The notes beneath the pieces were generated by a model. That model worked only from the letters and a program-made list of their open reading frames with translations, searched no databases and was not told the DNA's origin. Below, piece after piece: positions 51,176 through 59,264 of a DNA stretch of 64,000 nt. Location of the stretch: NCBI GenBank assembly GCA_965229625.1, contig CBDDJJ010000001.1, forward strand, positions 1,984,001 to 2,048,000, given 5' to 3'. The stretch is from JANQIO01 sp965229625. GTDB taxonomy: Bacteria > Pseudomonadota > Gammaproteobacteria > Pseudomonadales > Halieaceae. Both the position numbers and the translations under genes were made by a program. Each line of letters starts with the position of its first letter. The first letter of the stretch is position 1.

Positions 51176-53028
51176 CTGGCTACTTCACCTCTATCGTGGG
51201 TACGCAATACCGTTTCGGTGAACGAGTTCATCGATACATAGCGCGCGAAAAACTCCTCCAGCACGGAGCCCAGCAGGAACACGCCTGCGCCTTCAAAAGC
51301 GCCGTCTTCGCATTCCAGGGTAATTTCCAGCCCGCGTCCGAAAGCGATCGGTCCGGAGGTCGGTAGCCGGCGGGTAATCGCCTTCGAGGAAATCGATTTG
51401 ATGCCCTCAATCTGGCGCTGGATGGCGAGGTCGTTCTCTGGGGCATAGAGGGACAGCATCTCCCGCAAGGCCACGGCGGCGTTCTCCCCGGAGTTGACGT
51501 CCACGCTGTCGGTCAGGGACATGTAGTTGAGCGCCAGATGACTGACCAGGCGCCAGGCGCTACTGCTGCCGCTGAGGGGTGGCCGGGGCCGGGTGGGACC
51601 GGCGACGCATTTAATCGCTTCAACGGGTGCACCGGCGTCCAGCGTCATATCGGTTTTTTCCCCGCCGAAGCTGAGTTGCAACGGCAAGTCGCGGTTGGTG
51701 CAGGTCAGCTTCATCGACAGCTGCTTCAGGTCCTCACCAAAGGGCGGCGCATTGCTATCGACAATAGAAATAAAGACCTCACTGCCGATGTAGCTCGAGC
51801 GAGCGCCTACCTTGCGCTGCTTGGATGACATGATCCGAGGCTCACGGTTCAGTGTGAAGTAGGCCATCTGGGCGTGCTGCGCACCCACATCGCGACTGGA
51901 ATAAAACGGCCGAAACTCCACCTCGGCATCGGTGTCACTGCCGTGGCCCTTGACCTCGTAAACTGAATACACCTCATAGTCCATCGGCCGGGTGCGGTCG
52001 GCCAGCACGTGGTAGGCGGTCGAACCGCGGTCGATGTGGATCCTGTCGGCGCGCTTCTCGAACAGATTGACGACCGGCACACAGTTCAGCGAGAAACTCG
52101 CCGAGTCCACCGCCGATTCCAGGCCCGCTACCTGGCGGTCAAACAGCACGATCAACTCAAGCTCGGTGCCGCTGCAGCGATTCATCGAGGGCTGCAGACC
52201 CACCAGGTTCACAAACATGAATCGATCGGGAAAGCTGAAGTATTCCTGTAGCAGGCGGTAACCCTGGAAAGACTGCCGCGTAAAAGGCAGGAGCGACTCT
52301 TCATTGTCAAACCCGCCGCGCTGGATGCTACTGGCAGGCAACCGATCTGTCCAGGGCGCCTTGCCCCCTTTCGGGCGCACCACCATCCCCACGCAGTTCG
52401 CCAGCAGCTGCTCATAAAGCTGATGGCGCACCTCGCCGGTACCGGGCAAATAGAGCACCATATTGTCGAGCGCGAGCTCATTGAAGGCGGCGCCGGCGGT
52501 CGCCCGCAGCCTCAGTCTCAGCCCCGCCTTGACGCCGCGCAGGTCTTCCACGCCAATGTTTCCGAGCGAACTGGCGCCGGAGAAGTACTTGGCTTCAGTC
52601 AACTCGATCGGCCAAAGGGTAGTGCCCGCCGCCGTCGCATAGGTGCAGGAAGTCTGCTCTCCACGTACCCGGCTGGTTTGCATAAGCGAGCCGCGCTCAA
52701 CCTCGATACCATCGATCAGCGCACCCTCGTTCAGGTCCGGGAACAACTCGACGATGGCCATGGAGGGGGTTGGCGCCAGGTAGTGAGGGTAGATCAGCTC
52801 GAACAGGTGCTGGGTGAACGTGGGGTATTCGGCATCGAGCTTGAGCTGAACGCGCGCCGCCATGAAGGCAAAACTTTCCAGCAGACGCTCGACATAGGGG
52901 TCGGCGCATTCGATCCCATCCATGCCCAGGCGGCCGGCAATCTTCGGGTACTCGGCAGCAAACTCACTGCCCATCTCGCGGACGTGCTGAAGTTCCTGGT
53001 TGTAATACTTGAGCAAGCGAGGATCCAT
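51139..53028 (-). CDS. tssF: T6SS baseplate protein TssF
   Basis: A 629-residue TssF (ImpG/VasA) protein. Diagnostic blocks include YYNQELQHVREMGSEFAAEYPKI-type N-terminus, DPYVERLLESFAFMAARVQLKLD, LFELIYPHYLAPTPSMAIVE and the C-terminal AFGRGLEITLECEDGAFEGAG...FLLGSVLEEFFARYVSMNSFTET. TssF is the wedge and sheath-adaptor subunit of the baseplate. Length is normal. The start ATG lies three bases after the tssE stop, and the end overlaps tssG, so tssE-F-G-H form a compact block in the usual order. Confidence 0.95.
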   Translation of the reverse strand: MDPRLLKYYNQELQHVREMGSEFAAEYPKIAGRLGMDGIECADPYVERLLESFAFMAARVQLKLDAEYPTFTQHLFELIYPHYLAPTPSMAIVELFPDLNEGALIDGIEVERGSLMQTSRVRGEQTSCTYATAAGTTLWPIELTEAKYFSGASSLGNIGVEDLRGVKAGLRLRLRATAGAAFNELALDNMVLYLPGTGEVRHQLYEQLLANCVGMVVRPKGGKAPWTDRLPASSIQRGGFDNEESLLPFTRQSFQGYRLLQEYFSFPDRFMFVNLVGLQPSMNRCSGTELELIVLFDRQVAGLESAVDSASFSLNCVPVVNLFEKRADRIHIDRGSTAYHVLADRTRPMDYEVYSVYEVKGHGSDTDAEVEFRPFYSSRDVGAQHAQMAYFTLNREPRIMSSKQRKVGARSSYIGSEVFISIVDSNAPPFGEDLKQLSMKLTCTNRDLPLQLSFGGEKTDMTLDAGAPVEAIKCVAGPTRPRPPLSGSSSAWRLVSHLALNYMSLTDSVDVNSGENAAVALREMLSLYAPENDLAIQRQIEGIKSISSKAITRRLPTSGPIAFGRGLEITLECEDGAFEGAGVFLLGSVLEEFFARYVSMNSFTETVLRTHDRGEVARWPARIGQRPRL

Positions 53029-53031
53029 GGC

Positions 53032-53535
53032 CTACTTCCCTGTTTCTTTGACGGAGGCCCTGCCTGTCTCTAGGTCCATCTCGGTGCTGACATACAGGCT
53101 CACAGGGAGCGGCTGCGCCCAGAGTTGGCCCTCAATGGAAAAATGCAGCGCCCTGATACTCATCGCTTCTCGATCCGCTGTAATCGAGACACGCAGCGTG
53201 TCCGCCACAATGCGAGGTTCGAACAGGATGATCGCTTCCTTGATGCGGCGTTCCAGCGCAGTGACGTTGGCAGAAGAGATTGAAGCGCCGGCCATGTCCG
53301 CGATGCCGTAGTTGAGTACGGACTTCTCCACCTCGGGATACTCGCTGAGGTCCTCAGTAGTCGAGAGGCTGCCGCAGTTGAGCAACCAGGCCAGGTCCCT
53401 GAGTACGCTGCGCTTCAGCCGATTGACGGACATCACTCTCATGGCGCGCGCTTCCTCGCGGGACGAGGGTTCGTCGTCCGTCAGCCTGTCGATCAGGGAG
53501 GGTTGCAGGCGTTCTTCGAGGCTGAGTTCAGCCAC
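53032..53535 (-). CDS. tssE: T6SS baseplate protein TssE (gp25-like)
   Basis: A 167-residue lysozyme-like gp25/GPW family protein. The short N-terminal LEERLQPSLIDRLTDDEP segment, the SVLRDLAWLLNCGSLSTTEDLSEYPEVEKSVLNYGIADMAG core and the RRIKEAIILFEPRIVADTLRV block are characteristic. TssE joins the wedge to the first ring of sheath. It lies two bases after the tagJ stop and three bases before the tssF start, so it is co-translated with its neighbours. Confidence 0.93.
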   Translation of the reverse strand: MAELSLEERLQPSLIDRLTDDEPSSREEARAMRVMSVNRLKRSVLRDLAWLLNCGSLSTTEDLSEYPEVEKSVLNYGIADMAGASISSANVTALERRIKEAIILFEPRIVADTLRVSITADREAMSIRALHFSIEGQLWAQPLPVSLYVSTEMDLETGRASVKETGK

Positions 53536-53537
53536 CG

Positions 53538-54356
53538 CTAGCCCTGGCTGTCTTCCGCTGCATCGAGCTCAACATCGAATGAGATATGCCGGACATCCAA
53601 CAGCGGATACTCTCCGGCGTCCGTGGCCAACAAGCGCTGGCCCAGGCCTGCGTAGCTGTCACCCCCGAGCTCAATCCACTCCGTCCGCCTGCCGAGCTGG
53701 ATGGCGCCGTCGCTGCTTGCCTCCGAACCCGGGTAGCGCGCCGGGATCAGCGCGATGGCCTGGCCGCCGTTGACCCAGGAAAACTGTGCGGGAAGCCAGA
53801 TGAGGTCTCGCAGGTCGGCCGGCGCTTCGATTTCAACCGCGGCCACCCGGTGCATCGGAATCCAGTAGTAGTTGCCGTTGATGACGGCCTCAAAGAACGG
53901 CCCGATACGCGAGTCGCCGTCGGCAAGCCATTCGAAGGCCTCTCCATTCAGGTTACCGGCGTGTACGGGTGCTTCTTCGTAGGCCTGCTCTCGCAGACGG
54001 GCCGCCTCCTCCGCCTTGCCTGCCGCAACCAGCTTGAGGGATTCCAGCATCAGGGCAATCCACTGTTCCGGGTCGCCAAAGACCAGCGGCGAACGCTCAC
54101 CCGCAAACACCTGCTGTCGAAGGGCCTCGCAGGAGAGGGCCTCGCGGTAAGTCTGGACCATGGGCACAGCCAGGGGGTCCATTTCGCCAGCTGCTACCAG
54201 TTGATTGAGGGCTCTGTCCCAGGCTCCGGTAATGGACAGAAGTTGGAACAGGAAGGTCCTGTGTTCCGCCTTGTGCGGCTCATCACGAACCGTCTGCATC
54301 AGCGATGCCAATGCGCCTTCAACGTCGCCGCTCTTCAGCTGTTCCTGGGCTTCCAT
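53538..54356 (-). CDS. tagJ: T6SS accessory protein TagJ (ImpE)
   Basis: A 272-residue TagJ/ImpE family protein. An N-terminal TPR-like helical part (about 1-140; AQEQLKSGDVEGALASLMQTVRDEPHKAEHRTFLFQLL) is followed by the ImpE C-terminal domain with NGNYYWIPMHRVAAVEIEAPADLRDLIWLPAQF and the GRRTEWIELGGDSYAGLGQRLLATD block. In P. aeruginosa H1-T6SS, TagJ binds the sheath subunit TssB1 and helps ClpV1 recruitment. The hcp terminator (54441-54471) lies just upstream, so expression of tagJ and later genes may depend on read-through or on another promoter. Confidence 0.93.
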   Translation of the reverse strand: MEAQEQLKSGDVEGALASLMQTVRDEPHKAEHRTFLFQLLSITGAWDRALNQLVAAGEMDPLAVPMVQTYREALSCEALRQQVFAGERSPLVFGDPEQWIALMLESLKLVAAGKAEEAARLREQAYEEAPVHAGNLNGEAFEWLADGDSRIGPFFEAVINGNYYWIPMHRVAAVEIEAPADLRDLIWLPAQFSWVNGGQAIALIPARYPGSEASSDGAIQLGRRTEWIELGGDSYAGLGQRLLATDAGEYPLLDVRHISFDVELDAAEDSQG

Positions 54357-54440
54357 ACTGGCCTCTTGTGAGATGCAAAACTAGAGCACGACACCGGACG
54401 ACCACGGCTTGCCCTGCAGCGAGTCGTGCCGTCCGGTAAG

Positions 54441-54471
54441 AAAAGAAAAACCCCGGCGCCAGGCGCCGGGG
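54441..54471 (-). terminator. Intrinsic terminator downstream of hcp
   Basis: On the minus strand a nearly perfect hairpin of ten GC-rich pairs (CCCCGGCGCC / GGCGCCGGGG around a single T) is followed by TTTTTCTTTT. It begins seven bases after the hcp stop codon. The strong stem and long U-rich tail make it a convincing Rho-independent terminator. It probably limits read-through into tagJ, so hcp mRNA is more abundant than the baseplate genes, as expected for a tube protein needed in many copies. Confidence 0.93.
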
Positions 54472-54477
54472 TTCGAC

Positions 54478-54963
54478 TCACAGTTGCTCGTTACCGCGTA
54501 TGTTCCACTTGAACGGTTGGTCCGGGCCGCCACTACCGTCGTCCTTCTGCTCTTTGTAGATGTACTCTACTTCAGCAAAATTCAGCGTGACGTTTTCGGT
54601 CAACCGGTCTTCACCGCCCGAGCCGCCGGTGCTGACGGAAGTGATGAGAACTTTCTTCATCTTCAGCGTGATGTACTCAAGCGGCTTCTTGCCCGCCTTA
54701 CGCACGATCAGCGTGGCTTCCTCGAAGTGATCACCATTGGCGCAGTACAACTGCAGCTTGTTGCTGGAAAGGTCGACATACTTGGTGATCGATACGTCCT
54801 GGAAGTTGGCCTTGCCAGCACCACCGCCGCCACCGGCATGGAAGGTGCCGGAATTGCTGAGACCCCAACTCCACGCCAGTACGTCGATTGCACCCTTGTG
54901 CTTGCCGTCCTGCGATTCGCCCTTGATCTCACCTTTGATATCAAGAAACATGTCTACTGCCAT
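54478..54963 (-). CDS. hcp: T6SS tube protein Hcp (TssD)
   Basis: A 161-residue Hcp1-type protein that stacks as hexameric rings to form the inner tube and may carry small effectors in its lumen. The start MAVDMFLDIKGEIKGES, AIDVLAWSWGLSNSG, the glycine-rich extended loop (GGGGGAGK) and ENVTLNFAEVEYIY are characteristic. No C-terminal effector extension is fused. A good AGGAGAT ribosome site precedes the ATG. It has its own leader (100 bases after tssC, containing an inverted repeat) and its own terminator, so it is probably expressed as a separate strong unit within the cluster. Confidence 0.95.
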   Translation of the reverse strand: MAVDMFLDIKGEIKGESQDGKHKGAIDVLAWSWGLSNSGTFHAGGGGGAGKANFQDVSITKYVDLSSNKLQLYCANGDHFEEATLIVRKAGKKPLEYITLKMKKVLITSVSTGGSGGEDRLTENVTLNFAEVEYIYKEQKDDGSGGPDQPFKWNIRGNEQL

Positions 54964-54996
54964 CTGTCAGATCTCCTAGGTAGAGAGTTACAACCT

Positions 54997-55037
54997 AACG
55001 TTAGTTTCTAAAACAAAACACGTTGTTTACTAACGTT
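54997..55037 (-). promoter_or_regulatory. Inverted repeat in the hcp leader
   Basis: AACGTTAGT (54997-55005) and ACTAACGTT (55029-55037) form a nine-base inverted repeat with a 23-base AT-rich spacer, between the tssC stop and the hcp ribosome site. It could be an operator, or a leader RNA stem that tunes hcp translation. The AT-rich spacer gives no clear promoter box by eye. Confidence 0.4.
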
Positions 55038-55063
55038 GTGATTACCGTAGTGGTGCACCTTGT

Positions 55064-56560
55064 TTATGCCGCCTTTTCAGAGGGCAGTTTGGAAACCAGC
55101 CTGAGGGATACGGTCAGCCCCTCAAGTTGGTAATGTGGCCTGAGGAAAAACTTCGACGTGTAGTAGCCAGGATTCCCCTCAACGTCTTCCACAATTACTT
55201 CTGCAGCAGCCAGTGGTTTGCGCGCCTTGTCAGCTTCGCTGGAGTTCGCAGGATCACCATCCACATACTGCAGAATCCATTCGGATAGCCAGCGCTCCAT
55301 ATCGGCACGCTCCTTGAAGGAGCCCACCTTGTCACGCACGATACATTTAAGGTAGTGCGCGAAACGACAAGTGGCAAACAGGTACGGCAGGCGCGCCGCA
55401 AGTGCGGCGTTGGCCGTGGCATCCGGGTCGTCATACTCCGCAGGCTTGTGGAGTGACTGGGCGCCAATGAAGGCGGCGACATCCGTATTCTTGCGATGGA
55501 TAAGCGGCATAAGGCCGCTGGCTGCCAGCTCGGCTTCGCGACGGTCACTGATCGAAATCTCGGTCGGACACTTCATGTCGACACCGCCATCATCGCTGGG
55601 GAAGGTGTGCACAGGCAGACCCTCCACGATGCCGCCGGACTCTACGCCGCGAATCCGCGAGCACCAGCCAAACGCCTTGAAGGACTGGTTGATGTTGGTG
55701 GCCATGGCGTAGGCGGAATTAGCCCAAACGTACTTGTTTGAGTCTGCGCCTTCCATGTCTTCTTCAAAGTCGAAGTCTTCCACCGGGTCGCCCTTGGCGC
55801 CGTAGGGCAGGCGCGCCAGGAAGCGCGGCATCGCCAGGCCGAGGTATTTCGCATCCTCGGAGTCGCGCAGGGAACGCCAGGCCGCATACTCCGGCGTGGA
55901 AAAGATCTTGGCGAGATCGCGGGGGTTGGACAGCTCCTGCCAGGAGTCCATGCCCATCAGCTCAGAAGTTGCCCCGGTAATGAAAGGCGCATGTGCCGCG
56001 GCCGCAATCTGTGCCATGCCGCCCAGGATCTCAACGTCCGGCGGGCTGTGATCAAAGTGGTAATCGCCCACCAGCGCGCCGTAGGGTTCGCCGCCGAGTT
56101 GGCCGAACTCCTCCTCGTAGATCCGCTTGAAGAGTGGGCTCTGGTCCCAGGCGGTACCCTTGTACTTCTTGAGGGTCTTGCCCAGCTCCTTCTTGGAGAT
56201 GTTCATGACGCGAATCTTGAGCATCTCGTCGGTTTCGGTGTTGTTCACCAGGTGATGCAGCCCGCGCCAGGCGCCTTCCAGGTTACGGAAGTCTTCGTGG
56301 TGCATGATCTGGTTGATCTGCTCGGTCAGCTTGGCATCAATCTCGGCGATGATGGCAGAGATGGTCCCCACCACGTCATCTCCCATGAGCACCTCGCCCT
56401 GCAGGACCTGTTCCGCCAGGGTAGAGACCGCGCGCTCGACATCCTCTTTGGCCCGATCAGACTTGGGCTTGAATTCCTTGGTCAGCAGTGCGGCAAAATC
56501 GTCTTCCGCAACCTCGACCTCCGCGCCGGCTTTTGCGCCTTCAGCTTTTTTTTCCGCCAT
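55064..56560 (-). CDS. tssC: T6SS sheath large subunit TssC (VipB)
   Basis: A 498-residue TssC. Family blocks: INQIMHHEDFRNLEGAWRGLHHLV, FGQLGGEPYGALVGDYHFDH, ...MPRFLARLPYGAKGDPVEDFDFEE, GLPVHTFPSDDGG, CPTEISISDRREAELAASGLMPLIHRKNTD, and the complete C-terminal domain ending in YYTSKFFLRPHYQLEGLTVSLRLVSKLPSEK. TssB and TssC form the contractile sheath. The full C-terminal part makes this the canonical subunit, in contrast to the fusion gene at 41773-43158. It starts five bases after the tssB stop. Confidence 0.96.
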   Translation of the reverse strand: MAEKKAEGAKAGAEVEVAEDDFAALLTKEFKPKSDRAKEDVERAVSTLAEQVLQGEVLMGDDVVGTISAIIAEIDAKLTEQINQIMHHEDFRNLEGAWRGLHHLVNNTETDEMLKIRVMNISKKELGKTLKKYKGTAWDQSPLFKRIYEEEFGQLGGEPYGALVGDYHFDHSPPDVEILGGMAQIAAAAHAPFITGATSELMGMDSWQELSNPRDLAKIFSTPEYAAWRSLRDSEDAKYLGLAMPRFLARLPYGAKGDPVEDFDFEEDMEGADSNKYVWANSAYAMATNINQSFKAFGWCSRIRGVESGGIVEGLPVHTFPSDDGGVDMKCPTEISISDRREAELAASGLMPLIHRKNTDVAAFIGAQSLHKPAEYDDPDATANAALAARLPYLFATCRFAHYLKCIVRDKVGSFKERADMERWLSEWILQYVDGDPANSSEADKARKPLAAAEVIVEDVEGNPGYYTSKFFLRPHYQLEGLTVSLRLVSKLPSEKAA

Positions 56561-56565
56561 CAGTT

Positions 56566-57087
56566 TTACTCCTCACTCTCTGCTGCTTCATCGCCCTCGG
56601 CGGGCGCTGATACCAGCGTTTGTAATATCGCGGGATCGTCCAGGGCTTTGGCGATCAGGTCTTCCGCACCGGACTTGCCGTCCATATAGGTAATCAGGTT
56701 CGAGAGCTGTGTGCGTGCCTGTAGTAGCTTGTTCAGCGAGCTGACCTTGCGCGCCACCGCTGCCGGGGAGAAGTCATCCATGCTCTCAAAGGTGATATCT
56801 ACCGCGAGATCACCTTCGCCGGTGAGCGTGTTCGGCACATTGAAGGCGACCCGGGGCTTCTGGGCCTTGAGGCGGCTGTCGAAGTTGTCGACATCGATCT
56901 CCAGCATCTTGCGGTCATCCACCGGCGGCGGTGCGTCTTCAGGTTTGCCGGCGAGGTCGGCCATCACACCCATCACAAACGGAATCTGCACTTTCTTTTC
57001 AGCGCCATAGACTTCCACGTCGTACTCGATCTGCACACGCGGCGCCCGATTCCTCTGAATAAACTTCTGACTGCTCTTCTTGGCCAT
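56566..57087 (-). CDS. tssB: T6SS sheath small subunit TssB (VipA)
   Basis: A 173-residue TssB. The start KKSSQKFIQRNRAPRVQIEYDV, the VQIPFVMGVMADLAGKPED block, LTGEGDLAVDITFESMDDFSPAAVARKV and ARTQLSNLITYMDGKSGAEDLI are diagnostic. A negatively charged tail (PAEGDEAAESEE) ends the protein. Its canonical block pattern serves as reference for the TssB-like half of the fusion protein. It lies 186 bases after the tssA stop, with two 12-base direct repeats in that gap. Confidence 0.95.
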   Translation of the reverse strand: MAKKSSQKFIQRNRAPRVQIEYDVEVYGAEKKVQIPFVMGVMADLAGKPEDAPPPVDDRKMLEIDVDNFDSRLKAQKPRVAFNVPNTLTGEGDLAVDITFESMDDFSPAAVARKVSSLNKLLQARTQLSNLITYMDGKSGAEDLIAKALDDPAILQTLVSAPAEGDEAAESEE

Positions 57088-57208
57088 TGCTGTCTCCTGT
57101 TGTTACAAAATCGACTTTCAGCACAAACCTCTCGGGCCAGGTGCGCTGAAGATCTACGAATGCCTACTACTAGCGGCGGCTGTATGCCACAAGCACTGTA
57201 CTCTATTT

Positions 57209-57237
57209 CTTACGACGCTCTATCGCTTACGACGCTC
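57209..57237. repeat. Pair of 12-base direct repeats between tssA and tssB
   Basis: CTTACGACGCTC occurs at 57209-57220 and at 57226-57237, spaced 17 bases start to start. The gap between tssA and tssB (57088-57273) also carries a promoter-length stretch before the AGGAG site of tssB. Direct repeats at such spacing could be binding sites for a regulator; chance is not excluded. Confidence 0.4.
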
Positions 57238-57273
57238 AATCACTTTCAACATAGCAGGAAAGCAGGCAGCTTC

Positions 57274-58317
57274 TCAGTACTCGCTCTGCTGCTCCGACTG
57301 TACACCGCCAATTGCTTCCGCCTGGTGTACACCATCTGGCGCCAGGTCGCGCATGATATCGAGGTAATTCATGTTCACCAGCCGTTTGGCACGCTGCAAT
57401 AACAGGGGTACCGGGCTTGAAGGTTCCGCGCGCTCATAAAACAGGCAGATCTTGTCGATCATCCGCACCACGTCATCACGCCCCTGGATATCCCCGGAAA
57501 TGGCCGTGCCTGTTGTACCCGGTGCCGCAGCCGCGGCCTCGCCGCCACCTTCCTGACCCGGCGCCTCAGTTGCTACGCCGCGGGCGGTGAGCTTCTCCGC
57601 ATAGATGCCCTGTATCTCAGTGAGCTCATCGACAAGGGCATCGAAGCTGGGCGCTACCGCATCGCCTACCTGCTCAAGGATGGCGGCCTCTGATTTCCTG
57701 ACCAGTTCAACCGCTTCCACGATCTTGTCGGAGTTAGCCTGGATGTCGTCCAGGTCGGCATCCATGAAAGCGGCCGTAATAAGTGCCGAGTCCGGGACGT
57801 TTTCCTGATCCGGCAGCGGGCTCAGCTCGCCGTTCGCCACCTTTACATCGCGCAGGGTGAATTTGCCAACCGCCCGCGAGGCCACCAGTTCCATACCCAG
57901 CAGATCGGCGACCATTCCCTCGGGATCGCTCAGGGGCAATATGCTGTTGAGCCGGAGCATCGGGTCGTAGTCATCGTCTTCATCGAGCTGGGGATGGACA
58001 CTGTCCCAGTATTCTTCCAACAGCCTGGAGAACACAGTCAGGCCATCGACGAGGCCTTCGGGGCCGGCCTGATTCAAGGCGGCCCGCGTCAGCAGTACGG
58101 CTATCCGAAGGTCATTGCTTCTTTCAAACAGCTCCTGCCCGAGCCGGTATACCGTGGCCCAGTCCGGCGGCTCGGCTTCAATCTCTTCATCGCCCATAAC
58201 CTGGGCGGCTTTCCCCTGAGAGGCACGCTCCAGCTCACCAAACTCAGGTTCATATTCGAGGTTCTCGCCGCACGGCTCCTCATCGGATACCGGAGCAACC
58301 AGCTGATCTACATCCAT
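57274..58317 (-). CDS. tssA: T6SS assembly protein TssA (TssA1-type)
   Basis: A 347-residue TssA (ImpA). The N-terminal ImpA_N domain carries EEPCGENLEYEPEFGELERASQG, DDYDPMLRLNSILPL and LLGMELVASRAVGKFTLRDV. The short C-terminal region with SSPVPLLLQRAKRLVNMNYLDIMRDLAPDG is typical of the TssA1-type subclass, which directs assembly from the baseplate side, not the long TssA2/TssM-linked forms. It is the first gene of the run tssA-B-C-hcp-tagJ-tssE-F-G-H, and its upstream region holds a sigma54-like promoter match. Confidence 0.93.
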   Translation of the reverse strand: MDVDQLVAPVSDEEPCGENLEYEPEFGELERASQGKAAQVMGDEEIEAEPPDWATVYRLGQELFERSNDLRIAVLLTRAALNQAGPEGLVDGLTVFSRLLEEYWDSVHPQLDEDDDYDPMLRLNSILPLSDPEGMVADLLGMELVASRAVGKFTLRDVKVANGELSPLPDQENVPDSALITAAFMDADLDDIQANSDKIVEAVELVRKSEAAILEQVGDAVAPSFDALVDELTEIQGIYAEKLTARGVATEAPGQEGGGEAAAAAPGTTGTAISGDIQGRDDVVRMIDKICLFYERAEPSSPVPLLLQRAKRLVNMNYLDIMRDLAPDGVHQAEAIGGVQSEQQSEY

Positions 58318-58721
58318 GAACCGTTATTCCCGTCCCATGAGTCTTATTCTTACTATGCTAGCGACTGCTTCGCTCACGTTTTGGATTGGCGCCCAAGCGC
58401 CTGACTGGCAAGACATTTACCAACCCCGTCTGAGCATGGTTCACCTAAACAAATCCGTCAACCACAATCGGTAAAGTATAGACCCAGTTGGCATACTCGG
58501 AAAAAAGTGCGCGCCCGGAGGCAGGCCTGCGCGCCAAACCTGTCCTATACTGCTAGCAAGCGTTCTGCGCCTCTCGTCCGCTAAACTCGCGCACCGGTGT
58601 TCAACACACTGCCACTGCCGGGTTTGAAATCGCGACGCGACCCGTTGGAGTTACCACCGATTTGTGAGAAAACTGTGACAACCCGAGACGGACTCCGCAA
58701 TGACTGCCAAGAGGTGAACCT
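58318..58721. other. Divergent intergenic region between tssA and the effector/immunity genes
   Basis: A 404-base gap with no credible gene. It should hold the promoters for tssA (minus) and for the putative immunity gene (plus). It contains the sigma54-like match at 58408-58423 on the minus strand, a TATACT hexamer at 58546-58551 on the plus strand without a good -35 box, and a GC-rich palindromic stretch near 58510-58535. No riboswitch or small RNA is recognised. Confidence 0.6.
58408..58423 (-). promoter_or_regulatory. Candidate sigma54 (-24/-12) promoter upstream of tssA
   Basis: On the minus strand TTGG-N8-TTGC gives GG and GC elements separated by exactly ten bases, as in the RpoN consensus; the first half lacks the usual CACG. 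It would start transcription about 80 bases before the tssA start. RpoN control of T6SS genes is known in Vibrio and others, but no enhancer-binding activator (VasH) is encoded in the window. Confidence 0.4.
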
Positions 58722-59219
58722 GTGCATGCATCACAGCCCAAGCGCGGGCCAACTCGAACCGCCTTCAGCCTGCTTCTCCTGCTCTTACTGGTTCCGGGGG
58801 CATTCGCAATGAGCGCCTTTGGCAAGGAGAAAGTTCTGTTTTCCCCGGTGTCCGGCGTGGTCCTGGACGGTGACACTCCGGTGACGGGTGCGGTTATCAG
58901 GCGAAGCTGCGAGTGGACCGACGAAAAACGGGAGGACACGGCGACCACCGATGCCGCCGGCGAATTCACCCTGGATGCCGTCACTGTGAAGTCCTTGATG
59001 TGGAGCCTGATCCCTCACAGCCCGGAAATCTTCCAGACCCTCGAAATCCAGGTTGGCGACCAGACCTACACGGCCTGGAGCTTCCAGAAAGGCGACTACG
59101 ATCTCAACAGCGAAACCGGAGGACGGCCGCTCCGCATGCGCTGCAATATCCAGAACGAGGCCGATGTTCACGACATCAGCGCACTGTTCAGCTATTTCGG
59201 TATCTGTACCCTGGAGTAG
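58722..59219 (+). CDS. Exported small protein, putative immunity partner of the lipase effector
   Basis: A 165-residue protein with an N-terminal signal peptide (basic start, then AFSLLLLLLLVPGAFA) and a single domain that looks like a carboxypeptidase-regulatory-like fold (VSGVVLDGDTPVTGAVIRRSCEW), with similarity in style to DUF6795 proteins. It is encoded just before a class 3 lipase, 45 bases apart, on the same strand. Immunity proteins of T6SS phospholipase effectors are usually periplasmic, which fits the signal peptide. The GTG start is chosen because of the GAGGTG site five bases upstream. The immunity role rests on position and export only. Confidence 0.75.
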   Translation: MHASQPKRGPTRTAFSLLLLLLLVPGAFAMSAFGKEKVLFSPVSGVVLDGDTPVTGAVIRRSCEWTDEKREDTATTDAAGEFTLDAVTVKSLMWSLIPHSPEIFQTLEIQVGDQTYTAWSFQKGDYDLNSETGGRPLRMRCNIQNEADVHDISALFSYFGICTLE

Positions 59220-59264
59220 CAACCACACAGACTGCGTGGGAATAGACATCAAAGAGGTAGGCAA

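Noticed and set aside
58546..58551. TATACT hexamer as a sigma70 -10 box for the immunity gene.
   Set aside because: No recognisable -35 box 16-18 bases upstream; kept only as a note in the intergenic entry.
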